Assembly: GCA_024404415.1 (NCBI GenBank)
Contig: JAKSPX010000069.1
Location: 1-7,361 of the forward strand
Length of the DNA stretch: 7,361 nt
Direction: 5' to 3'
Source: Clostridia bacterium
GTDB lineage: Bacteria; Bacillota; Clostridia; Oscillospirales; QAMX01
Position numbers and translations under genes: made by a program. Shown piece after piece: positions 1 to 5,072 of this stretch. The notes under the pieces were generated by a model that was not told the DNA's origin, did not search any database, and saw nothing but the letters and a program-made list of their open reading frames with translations. Position 1 is the first letter of the stretch. Each line of letters begins with the position of its first letter.

Positions 1-2
1 GT

Positions 3-245
3 CTGCTGGACCGATCCATGCGCGAAACGGCGAGGCTGCATCCCACGCGGGTCAGCATCACGTTGAGCATGGAGCCGCTCAGCACGGCGGTGATCCATCT
101 GCCTGGCAGCGAGCCCCAGCCGGCGGTGGACGAGATCGCGGAAGAGCTGAAAATGAACCCCGAGACGGTGAAAAGCCGCCTCCGCAGGAGCCGCGCCAGA
201 CTCAAAACCACATTGCTGGAAAGGGGATACGAACTTGAAGATTAA
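3..245 (+). CDS. C-terminal remnant of ECF-like sigma factor fused to an unrelated N-terminal segment (5' partial)
   Basis: The last ~40 codons encode sigma region 4.2. The helix-turn-helix segment EIAEELKMNPETVKSRL and the tail LLERGYELED align with EIAETLALNPETVKSRL and LMKRGYELDD of the complete sigma factor at 1525-2082. This part would bind the -35 element. Homology stops upstream at about base 118, and no frame in bases 1-118 encodes sigma region 2 or the start of region 4. Instead the frame stays open to the left edge (first in-window ATG at 18, without a convincing ribosome site) and reads RVSITLSMEPLSTAVIHLP, a strand-rich stretch. From memory this resembles N-termini of tail proteins in Clostridiales prophages; this is unverified. 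The gene overlaps the next one by 11 bases, as in the second module. A working sigma factor is unlikely without region 2. Possible origins are a deletion, a recombination scar or an assembly chimera. Confidence 0.55.
   Translation: MLDRSMRETARLHPTRVSITLSMEPLSTAVIHLPGSEPQPAVDEIAEELKMNPETVKSRLRRSRARLKTTLLERGYELED
221..237 (+). promoter_or_regulatory. ribosome binding site and TTG start of the first membrane protein, inside the sigma 3' end
   Basis: AAGGGG at 221-226 lies 8 bases before a TTG codon at 235-237. An in-frame ATG at 247 sits about 20 bases from the site, too far for good use. The paralogous module has the same layout (AAGGGGG, TACGAAC, TTG at 2063), which supports TTG 235 as the true start and suggests translational coupling to the sigma gene. 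Confidence 0.6.
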
Positions 246-1356
246 AATGAACGATCTGATGGATCTCTGGGGAGAAGACCAACCCGCCGAACCGATCGAC
301 GCGGAAAAGCTTACCCGGGAGGTCCTGAAAAAGGCGGAAAAGGACGCAAGACCGCGGAAAAAGCGCCGCATTATCCTCATTGCTGCTGTTGCCGCCATTG
401 TGGCGGTCATGGGCGGTACGGCGGTTGCCGCCTCGGCGGGAAAGCTGCATTTTGAGAAGACGGACGGGTATAAAATGCCGTATTCCTATGTGGATGGGGA
501 GAAGGACACCGTCGTAGAAACGGACATGGTCGTCGATCCTTATGATGCGATCATTCGCTATGAGAATGAAGAGACGGAGAAAGATCAAGCATCTACGGAG
601 GAAAGCCATACCGTCGCCATGAAGCTCGGGTATCTGCCGCATGAACTGACGGTATATAACTCGTTGCGGACTTTGGCAAGCCTTCCAAACGGGGATTCGA
701 CCCAGCTACCTCCGGGGATGGATGCGAATGAGCTTTATATTGAGGTCAACGATAGTTACGGTGGGTTTGCCATGAAAGAGGCCGAAAGGGCGGCGGAACT
801 GGTCGGAAAGCTCACAGATGAGGCGGGATATGATGAAGCGGCAAAGAAAAAAGCCGCCGAGGTGATCCTTGATTACCGCGAGGCGATGGATGCCGGGATC
901 GGAACGACCGAAAGCGATAAAGCCTTTGAGGAACGCATGACGCCTTATGTGGACGCGGTCATGGCTCTTCCGGGACTGGTAGACAGAATGAGAGGGCGTG
1001 TCTTTGAGGCCATTTCGGCAGCGGAGGAACACATCTACTCTGTTCACGTTTTCGCAAGACCTGAAGCGGAAGGAAAACCCTTCCTTGTTCCCGGAAAAGA
1101 CGCGGAGCTGGTATGGGAAAAAGAGATCAACGGCATGGACGCCATGATGGTGAGAACACAGGAGACAGCCTTGCAGATCACCGAATCCCTGCTTCTCTAT
1201 GATGTGAATAAAGGCTGTGTCGTGATGATCTCGGGGACTATCGGCGAAGAAGAGATGCTGAAGATCGCGGAGAACATGGAACTGGTTGAGACTGACCTTC
1301 CGGCTCAGGAATCATGGCTGCCCGACTGGATCTACGTCACGGCTGCATTGGGTTAA
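235..1356 (+). CDS. single-pass membrane protein, probable anti-sigma factor or sensor partner of the preceding sigma gene (DUF4367/DUF4179-like)
   Basis: This 373-residue protein has a cytoplasmic N-terminus of ~45 residues (MNDLMDLWGE, then a basic stretch RPRKKRR). One membrane helix follows at about residues 46-67, giving an N-in topology, and then a large outside domain. Outside are a variable linker (about 70-125), the motif MKLGYLP, a helical section around PYVDAVMALPGL, and a C-terminal section WEKEINGMDAMMV...EEEMLKIAENMEL. The LGYLP motif and the EEL-KIAE ending recall DUF4367-type extracellular domains found beside ECF sigma factors in Firmicutes. The overlap with the sigma gene fits the usual sigma/anti-sigma pairing, in which the short cytoplasmic part holds the sigma factor. 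It is a diverged paralog of 2063-3103, with a post-membrane linker about 25-30 residues longer. The anti-sigma role is inferred from context and topology. No zinc-binding HxxxCxxC motif is present, so it is not a classical ZAS anti-sigma factor. Confidence 0.75.
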   Translation: MKIKMNDLMDLWGEDQPAEPIDAEKLTREVLKKAEKDARPRKKRRIILIAAVAAIVAVMGGTAVAASAGKLHFEKTDGYKMPYSYVDGEKDTVVETDMVVDPYDAIIRYENEETEKDQASTEESHTVAMKLGYLPHELTVYNSLRTLASLPNGDSTQLPPGMDANELYIEVNDSYGGFAMKEAERAAELVGKLTDEAGYDEAAKKKAAEVILDYREAMDAGIGTTESDKAFEERMTPYVDAVMALPGLVDRMRGRVFEAISAAEEHIYSVHVFARPEAEGKPFLVPGKDAELVWEKEINGMDAMMVRTQETALQITESLLLYDVNKGCVVMISGTIGEEEMLKIAENMELVETDLPAQESWLPDWIYVTAALG

Positions 1357-1372
1357 TTGCATATTTCACAGC

Positions 1373-1398
1373 GACGGAGGGAAACCTCCGTCTTTTTT
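1373..1398 (+). terminator. intrinsic terminator of the first module
   Basis: A perfect 8-bp stem GACGGAGG/CCTCCGTC closes a GAAA tetraloop and is followed directly by six T. It begins 17 bases after the stop codon at 1356, so it ends the first sigma/membrane-protein transcript and insulates module 2. Confidence 0.93.
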
Positions 1399-1403
1399 CT
1401 TTG

Positions 1404-1432
1404 TGGACATTCTTTTATGCGGATGATAAAAT
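1404..1432 (+). promoter_or_regulatory. sigma-A type promoter of the second sigma module
   Basis: TGGACA at 1404-1409 (5 of 6 with TTGACA), a 17-base spacer, and TAAAAT at 1427-1432 (5 of 6 with TATAAT). A TG pair sits one base upstream of the -10, giving an extended -10. Transcription would start near 1439, about 85 bases before the GTG of the sigma gene. Confidence 0.6.
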
Positions 1433-1453
1433 CAAATAAAAAATCCATTTTGA

Positions 1454-1482
1454 TGCAACCGTTTTGAAGAATCAAGCCACTA
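1454..1482 (+). promoter_or_regulatory. candidate ECF-type promoter upstream of the second sigma gene
   Basis: TGCAACCGTTTT at 1454-1465 contains the AAC core common in -35 elements read by ECF sigma factors. CCACTA follows 17 bases after TGCAAC, where a -10 would fall. Autoregulation is typical for ECF sigma genes, so this could be the sigma factor's own promoter. The -10 does not match a firm consensus, so the call is tentative. Confidence 0.3.
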
Positions 1483-1524
1483 TGAGAGTGTCCGGGCAAA
1501 TCAGAGAGGAAGGAGGCGGAAACC

Positions 1525-2082
1525 GTGGACGATAAAGAGCTGTTAAGAGGACTTAAAGACGCGGATCCGGCGGCGTTGGAGGGGGCTGTACGCCGCTACG
1601 GCGCTTACGTGACGACCGTCATCCGCAGAAGGCTTCTCGGAAGGGGAGAAGAAGAGGATATAGAGGAGCTGGTTTCCGATACCTTTGTAGCGCTCTGGAG
1701 GGCGCACGGGACGATCCGCGGTGAATCGCTTGGCGCGTGGCTGGCGGCGGTGGCGCGAAGGGAAGCCATCCACTATCTCCGCATCAATCGTCCTCCGAGG
1801 GGGAGCGAGGAGGAATACCTCGCGGCAGAGGACGAGGAGGCGGGCAAGGCTTACGACCGGAAAGAACTCGGCATCCTTCTGGAAGAGGCGATGGAGACGC
1901 TCGAAAAGGAGGATAAGGATATATTCATCCTCTATTATTTCGCATCCCGGACGGTCGGGGAGATCGCGGAAACACTTGCTCTCAACCCGGAGACGGTCAA
2001 GAGCCGCCTTTCCAGAGGGCGCGGGAAGCTCAAAAATGAATTGATGAAAAGGGGGTACGAACTTGATGATCGACATGAATGA
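1525..2082 (+). CDS. ECF-like RNA polymerase sigma-70 family factor
   Basis: This 185-residue protein has the usual ECF length and two-domain layout. Region 2 spans about residues 15-88, with EELVSDTFVALWRAHGTI and the WLAAVARREAIHYLR helix that contacts core polymerase and the -10. An acidic linker lies at 92-112. Region 4 spans about 116-172, with LEKEDKDIFILYYF followed by the helix-turn-helix VGEIAETLALNPETVKSRL and the basic tail SRGRGKLK. The GTG start is chosen because AGGAGG at 1511-1516 lies 8 bases upstream and no ATG fits better. The gene overlaps the downstream membrane protein by 20 bases, so the two should be made together. Upstream are a sigma-A promoter and a possible self-recognised ECF promoter. 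It directs transcription of an unknown regulon, probably in response to an envelope or extracellular signal sensed by its partner. Family assignment is certain; the ECF subgroup is not determined. Confidence 0.93.
   Translation: MDDKELLRGLKDADPAALEGAVRRYGAYVTTVIRRRLLGRGEEEDIEELVSDTFVALWRAHGTIRGESLGAWLAAVARREAIHYLRINRPPRGSEEEYLAAEDEEAGKAYDRKELGILLEEAMETLEKEDKDIFILYYFASRTVGEIAETLALNPETVKSRLSRGRGKLKNELMKRGYELDDRHE
2049..2065 (+). promoter_or_regulatory. ribosome binding site and TTG/ATG start of the second membrane protein, inside the sigma 3' end
   Basis: AAGGGGG at 2049-2055 is followed by TACGAAC and TTG at 2063, with ATG directly after at 2066. Spacings are 7 and 10 bases. The TTG aligns with the TTG start in the first module, but initiation at ATG 2066 is nearly as plausible and would shorten the protein by one residue. 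Confidence 0.6.
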
Positions 2083-3103
2083 CGTCATAGAGCTTTGGGG
2101 CGAAAAACATCCCGAAGACATCCGGGACGATGCGTTTGACGCGGAAAAGATCATCCGGGAGGTCGGAAACAAGACCCGGAAGCGCGGACACCTGAAACGC
2201 CGTGCGGGCTTCCTGATCGCGGCGATCTTCATCGTGGCCGCGATCGGCATCACGGCGGCGGCCGCGCCGGGCGGGCGTGGCCATTATCCGGCGAAAAAGG
2301 AGACCGAAAGCGAATCCGAGACCGAAAGACGGGTCTGTGGCATCCAAAACGTCATCGGTCTGCGCCTCGGGTATCTGCCGGAGGATATGGAAGAGGACTC
2401 CGAGGGGAGGCTGCTTTCGGATTACCTCGCGGAGCTCGGAAAAGCGTGTGATACCCTCACGGAAGAGGAATTGGAAAGCCTGCATTTTAACTATTCCGCC
2501 TACTCCGATGGCGCAAGTGCGGAGCGCATCGCGGACGCGATTGCCGCCTTTGCGGGCGGATGGGATGAGGAGGCGCGCGAAGAGGCACTCAAAGCCATCC
2601 GTGCCTACCTGCAGGAGATAACCAAGGGTATTGACGAGGATAAATCAAAGGAGGAGAATGAAAAGGCGCTTGAACCCTATGTAAAGGCTGTCATGGTGCT
2701 TCCCGGGCTGGAAGGGAAAAAGCAAGAGGAGGTCTTTGATCTGATCGCCGCGGTGCGCGCAAGGAAGCTCTCTGTTTCTCTCTTCTCCGTGACGCGGGAG
2801 GATGTGGATCTCTCGGAAAAAGAGTCGGGTCCCCGGTGGGAAGCCGTCTGGCGGAAGGAGATCAACGGAAGGAAGGCGACCTTCATAACCGTCGAAAAAT
2901 CGGAGATCAAAACGCTCGTCCTCTACGACCCGTCCCTTGACTGCGTGGCGGAGATCGTCGGAGAGGGCGCGGGGATCACGGAAGAAGAGCTCGTTATGAT
3001 CGCCGAAGGACTGGAGCTCATCGAGACCGATGTGAACGCAAGGCCGCTCCACATCTACCCGACCTGGCGCTGGCAGGTCATGGGATATATGCCCAAAGGA
3101 TAA
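2063..3103 (+). CDS. single-pass membrane protein, probable anti-sigma factor or sensor partner (paralog of 235-1356)
   Basis: This 346-residue paralog of the first module's membrane protein has the same order of parts. A short cytoplasmic segment carries MNDVIELWGE and FDAEKIIREV, with basic residues KRRAG before one membrane helix at about 49-68. A charged Ser/Glu/Lys-rich linker spans 70-92. The outside domain holds LRLGYLPEDM (about 100-109), a helical section with PYVKAVMVLPGL (205-216), WRKEINGRKATFI (263-275), and EEELVMIAEGLELIETD (307-323). The short linker and missing insert explain the length difference. It probably binds the sigma factor encoded just upstream at the cytoplasmic face and responds to a signal outside; this role is inferred, not seen. 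One cysteine sits in the linker (C92), with a few more in the outside domain. There is no zinc-finger anti-sigma motif and no catalytic motif that I recognise. A terminator follows 4 bases after the stop. Confidence 0.75.
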   Translation: MMIDMNDVIELWGEKHPEDIRDDAFDAEKIIREVGNKTRKRGHLKRRAGFLIAAIFIVAAIGITAAAAPGGRGHYPAKKETESESETERRVCGIQNVIGLRLGYLPEDMEEDSEGRLLSDYLAELGKACDTLTEEELESLHFNYSAYSDGASAERIADAIAAFAGGWDEEAREEALKAIRAYLQEITKGIDEDKSKEENEKALEPYVKAVMVLPGLEGKKQEEVFDLIAAVRARKLSVSLFSVTREDVDLSEKESGPRWEAVWRKEINGRKATFITVEKSEIKTLVLYDPSLDCVAEIVGEGAGITEEELVMIAEGLELIETDVNARPLHIYPTWRWQVMGYMPKG

Positions 3104-3107
3104 TGAA

Positions 3108-3141
3108 AAGCTCCCGGAAAACGGCCTGTTTCCGGGAGCTT
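3108..3141. terminator. bidirectional terminator between convergent transcripts
   Basis: A perfect 13-bp stem AAGCTCCCGGAAA/TTTCCGGGAGCTT encloses an 8-base loop. It lies between the + strand membrane protein (stop at 3103) and the - strand phosphatase (stop codon 3158-3156). Read on the - strand it ends in TTTTCA; on the + strand the tail is TTGGTTTAT. Both convergent transcripts probably end here. Confidence 0.88.
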
Positions 3142-3155
3142 GGTTTATAAAGGGG

Positions 3156-3926
3156 TCATTCGGCGTATTTTTTCGCCATGGGGGCGAGTCTTTCCATCAC
3201 CTTGGGGTTGCCGCAGAGTACCGAGCAGGGCTTTTGCGGGTCGGTGGGCGTGCCGTCAAGCTGGGTGACGATGCCGCCGGCTTCGCTCACGAGCAGTCTG
3301 CCCGCCGCGAAGTCCCACGGGGAGAGGAAGATCTCAAAATACCCGTCGGCACGGCCGCAGGCGACGTAGGCCATGTCCTGCGCGGCACTTCCGCTTCTGC
3401 GCATATCGGCGGCGAAGGTGAAGGCGTCGGCCAAAAGACCGAGTGTGCGTCCTGCCTGGTCGCGGTAATAGGGCGCAGTGCCGAAGAGGAGGAGCGCTTT
3501 TTCGGGCTCGCGGTCGGAAACATGGATAGGCTGTCCGTTCAGAGAAGCGCCATTTCCCTTCTCGGCGAAGAAAAATTCGTCCCGGTAGGGCTGGTAGACC
3601 GCGCCGAGCAGCGTTTCCTCTCCCTTGCAGAGGGCGATGGAGACGCAGCTTTCCTTGAAGCCGTGCATGAAGTTGGTGGTGCCGTCGATGGGGTCGACCA
3701 CCCACATAAGCGTGCCGGTCGCGTTCTCGCCGAGATCCTCTTCGCCCAGGAATCCCGCTTCGGGGAGGAGGGGGTTGAGGGCTCCGTGGAGGTATGCCTG
3801 CACGCGCAGGTCGTATTCGGTGACGAAATTGGCGTCGCCGGGCTGTACGAAGATCTCACCCGGCGTGTCGGCGGAGAGGATGATCTCCCCTGCACCGCGG
3901 ATGATCTTTTCCAGTTTGTCGCGCAT
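3156..3926 (-). CDS. inositol monophosphatase family sugar phosphatase
   Basis: This 256-residue protein has the usual family length and all metal-binding motifs. GFLGEEDLGE at about 58-67 supplies a glutamate ligand. WVVDPIDGTTNF at 75-86 is motif A, with D78 and D81 binding magnesium. SPWDFAAGRLLVSEAGG at 202-218 is motif B, with D205. Members hydrolyse phosphate monoesters such as inositol-1-phosphate, fructose-1,6-bisphosphate, PAP or histidinol phosphate in the cytosol, and the motifs do not separate these substrates. The ATG at 3926-3924 is chosen because it begins one base after the TAA of the upstream isomerase gene and gives a full-length N-terminus (MRDKLEKIIRGAGEII). No clear ribosome site precedes it, so translation is probably coupled to the isomerase gene. 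Pairing with a TIM-barrel isomerase suggests sugar or inositol turnover. Confidence 0.92.
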   Translation of the reverse strand: MRDKLEKIIRGAGEIILSADTPGEIFVQPGDANFVTEYDLRVQAYLHGALNPLLPEAGFLGEEDLGENATGTLMWVVDPIDGTTNFMHGFKESCVSIALCKGEETLLGAVYQPYRDEFFFAEKGNGASLNGQPIHVSDREPEKALLLFGTAPYYRDQAGRTLGLLADAFTFAADMRRSGSAAQDMAYVACGRADGYFEIFLSPWDFAAGRLLVSEAGGIVTQLDGTPTDPQKPCSVLCGNPKVMERLAPMAKKYAE

Positions 3927-3927
3927 T

Positions 3928-4716
3928 TTATTCGACCAGCGCAAGCATATTGCGGCAGACGGTCTCGGCGTCCACCGTGCGGCCGCACTCGAAGACCACG
4001 AATTCGGAATAGCCGGTCTCCTTGATGGCCTTGAAGACGTTTTTATAGTTGATCTCGCCGGTGCCGGGTTCCATGCGGCCGGGGTTGTCGCCGACATGGA
4101 TGTGGCCGATGAGGTCGATGTTTTCGGTGATGTTGCGGATGACGTTGCCTTCGCTGATCTGCTGATGGTAAACGTCAAAGAGCAGACGCACCTCGGGACG
4201 ACCGACTTCGTTGATGACTTCGACACTTTCCTTGGTGGTGACGAGGAAGTAGCCCTTGTGGTTGACGAGGATGTTGAGCGGCTCCAGGACGATCTCAACG
4301 CCGCTTCCCTTCACGACGTCGGCGCCGAGCTTGAGCGCGTCCACGACCAGGTCGTGCTGCACGCCGCGGGAGACATCGGAGCGCTCGTTGCCGGTGGTGA
4401 CGACGATCTTATTGACGCCGAGGATCTTCGCGGCCTCCAGCGTTTCGCCGAGTGCGTCGACAAAGGCGCCGTGAGCGTCCTTCCAGACGATGCCGTGGGT
4501 GTTGGCGATGAGCGCCTGCTTTTCTTCGTCGCGGGACTGGATGAGAATGGCGGAGATCTTCATGCCGGTCTCCTTGAGGGTGGAAGCGACCGCTTCAAGA
4601 TCCGTGTCCTTCCAGCCGAGGATCTCCAGCGCGTCAAAACCGTTTTTCTTCGCGGCGCGGATGCGGTCGGAGGCGCTGCCTTCAAACCAGCCGCCGCAGG
4701 CAGAGAGAGTATACAT
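3928..4716 (-). CDS. hydroxypyruvate isomerase-like TIM-barrel sugar isomerase/epimerase
   Basis: This 262-residue protein belongs to the xylose-isomerase-like (AP endonuclease 2) TIM-barrel superfamily. Visible active-site elements are LEPLN with E145, LLFDVYHQQ with D181 and H184, GHIHVGDNPGRMEPGTGEINY (about 204-224) with H207, and VFECG with E243. These acid and histidine residues normally hold the divalent metal and the sugar. The DVYHQQ and PGR-EPGTGEINY blocks are typical of the hydroxypyruvate isomerase (Hyi) branch, but IolE/IolH-type or other ketose isomerase activities are possible. The ATG at 4716-4714 is preferred over an upstream in-frame extension to 4809. The protein then begins MYTLSACGGWFEG as in relatives, an AAAGGA site lies about 11 bases upstream, and the extension would run across the TATAAT promoter box. 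It is the first gene of a two-gene operon with the phosphatase. Confidence 0.88.
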   Translation of the reverse strand: MYTLSACGGWFEGSASDRIRAAKKNGFDALEILGWKDTDLEAVASTLKETGMKISAILIQSRDEEKQALIANTHGIVWKDAHGAFVDALGETLEAAKILGVNKIVVTTGNERSDVSRGVQHDLVVDALKLGADVVKGSGVEIVLEPLNILVNHKGYFLVTTKESVEVINEVGRPEVRLLFDVYHQQISEGNVIRNITENIDLIGHIHVGDNPGRMEPGTGEINYKNVFKAIKETGYSEFVVFECGRTVDAETVCRNMLALVE

Positions 4717-4773
4717 ATTGTGTTCCGTCCTTTCCGTATGTTGGGGCACAGCCCGGATCCTTTCGCTACGGGT

Positions 4774-4802
4774 ATTATACTCTTCCTCACCAAGGAAAAC
4801 AA
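4774..4802 (-). promoter_or_regulatory. leftward promoter for the isomerase-phosphatase operon
   Basis: Read on the - strand, a perfect TATAAT (4779-4774) is preceded by a 17-base spacer and TTGTTT (4802-4797), which keeps the TTG of the -35 consensus. Transcription would start near 4767, about 50 bases before the isomerase ATG. The -10 is strong and the -35 weak, so an activator may help. Confidence 0.5.
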
Positions 4803-4829
4803 GAGCCAAGCGGAATAAAGAAAAAATGT

Positions 4830-4871
4830 GCCGCAGCAGGGTAAAAAAAGCGCTCTGCGGCGGCTTTTTTT
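4830..4871. terminator. terminator-like hairpin with T-tracts on both sides, between divergent promoters
   Basis: GCCGCAG (4830-4836) pairs with CTGCGGC (4855-4861), with an 18-base loop. On the + strand a run of seven T follows at 4865-4871; on the - strand the A-run at 4821-4826 gives six T. A second overlapping fold is possible, pairing AAAAAAAGC (4843-4851) with GCTTTTTTT (4863-4871). No annotated gene ends here, so it may insulate the two operons, end a short transcript, or act as a leader attenuator. Confidence 0.6.
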
Positions 4872-4898
4872 CACGGAAAATTCCGATTTGAAAAAGTA

Positions 4899-4910
4899 GA
4901 ACAGATGTTC
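4899..4910. promoter_or_regulatory. candidate LexA (SOS) box
   Basis: GAACAGATGTTC fits GAACRNRYGTTY, the core of the Gram-positive LexA/DinR box. The inverted repeat extends by one base on each side (AGAACAGATGTTCT). It lies about 60 bases upstream of the strong rightward -35 box, farther than usual for direct repression. It would sit inside the spacer of a weak possible promoter, TTGAAA (4888-4893) to TGAAAT (4911-4916). The motif match is direct; the function is inferred. Confidence 0.4.
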
Positions 4911-4918
4911 TGAAATCA

Positions 4919-4930
4919 CACTATATTGTG
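4919..4930. repeat. short palindrome CACTATATTGTG
   Basis: A near-perfect 12-base inverted repeat (10 of 12 positions symmetric) lies between the LexA-like site and the next palindrome. It could be a regulator site, but no known binding motif of this exact length is assigned. Confidence 0.3.
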
Positions 4931-4946
4931 GGGTTCTGAAAATATT

Positions 4947-4964
4947 TTTACAAGATATTGTAAA
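4947..4964. promoter_or_regulatory. 18-base inverted repeat beside the rightward promoter, candidate operator
   Basis: TTTACAA and TTGTAAA form a perfect 7-base inverted repeat around GATA. The repeat ends 5 bases before the -35 box TTGACT at 4970. Its size, symmetry and place are those of a dimeric repressor or activator site. The regulator is unknown and no regulator gene lies in the window beside it. Confidence 0.45.
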
Positions 4965-4969
4965 TGGGT

Positions 4970-4998
4970 TTGACTTTTGTCGGATTTTGTGGTACAAT
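4970..4998 (+). promoter_or_regulatory. strong sigma-A promoter for the MBL hydrolase-U32 operon
   Basis: TTGACT (5 of 6), a 17-base spacer, and TACAAT (5 of 6), with a TG one base before the -10 (extended -10). Transcription would start near 5005, leaving an untranslated leader of about 70 bases before the GTG at 5073. Confidence 0.85.
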
Positions 4999-5072
4999 AA
5001 TTAAAAGGCCCGATTGGCTTATCCGGCAAAGCGCGGGGAAAGGCAAAACGGTCGGGAAAAGGGAAGATCCGG

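Larger units (their letters stand above)
4717..5072. other. 356-base divergent control region with no gene
   Basis: This gap separates the leftward isomerase-phosphatase operon from the rightward MBL-U32 operon. It contains promoters for both directions, a hairpin with T-tracts on both sides, three palindromes and the direct repeats GTTCTGAAA (4907-4915, 4933-4941) and ATATTGT (4923-4929, 4955-4961). It is clearly richer in A and T than the flanking genes, especially at 4865-5005. No convincing small reading frame with a ribosome site was seen. Confidence 0.8.

Noticed and set aside
1..118. Hydrophobic - strand frame (about 39 codons) opposite the left-edge segment
   Set aside because: It is open and GC3-rich but too short and without a motif. 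It was kept only as an alternative reading of the unexplained segment.
2645..3052. Antisense frames within the second membrane protein
   Set aside because: No ribosome site or motif; the + strand gene is supported by its paralog at 235-1356.
4717..4809. N-terminal extension of the isomerase to 4809
   Set aside because: The added 31 residues resemble no family N-terminus and the stretch contains the TATAAT promoter box. The ATG at 4716 has its own ribosome site.
3234..4818. Long + strand open frames opposite the phosphatase and isomerase genes
   Set aside because: They mirror the - strand genes, which carry the DPIDGT and DVYHQQ active-site motifs; the + strand products match nothing recognisable.
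4874..4885. CGGAA-AA-TTCCG inverted repeat
   Set aside because: The two-base loop cannot form a hairpin and five-base arms are common by chance in such sequence.
4919..4930. CACTATATTGTG as an NrdR box
   Set aside because: The NrdR box as I recall it is longer, normally occurs in pairs near ribonucleotide reductase genes, and no such gene is here.
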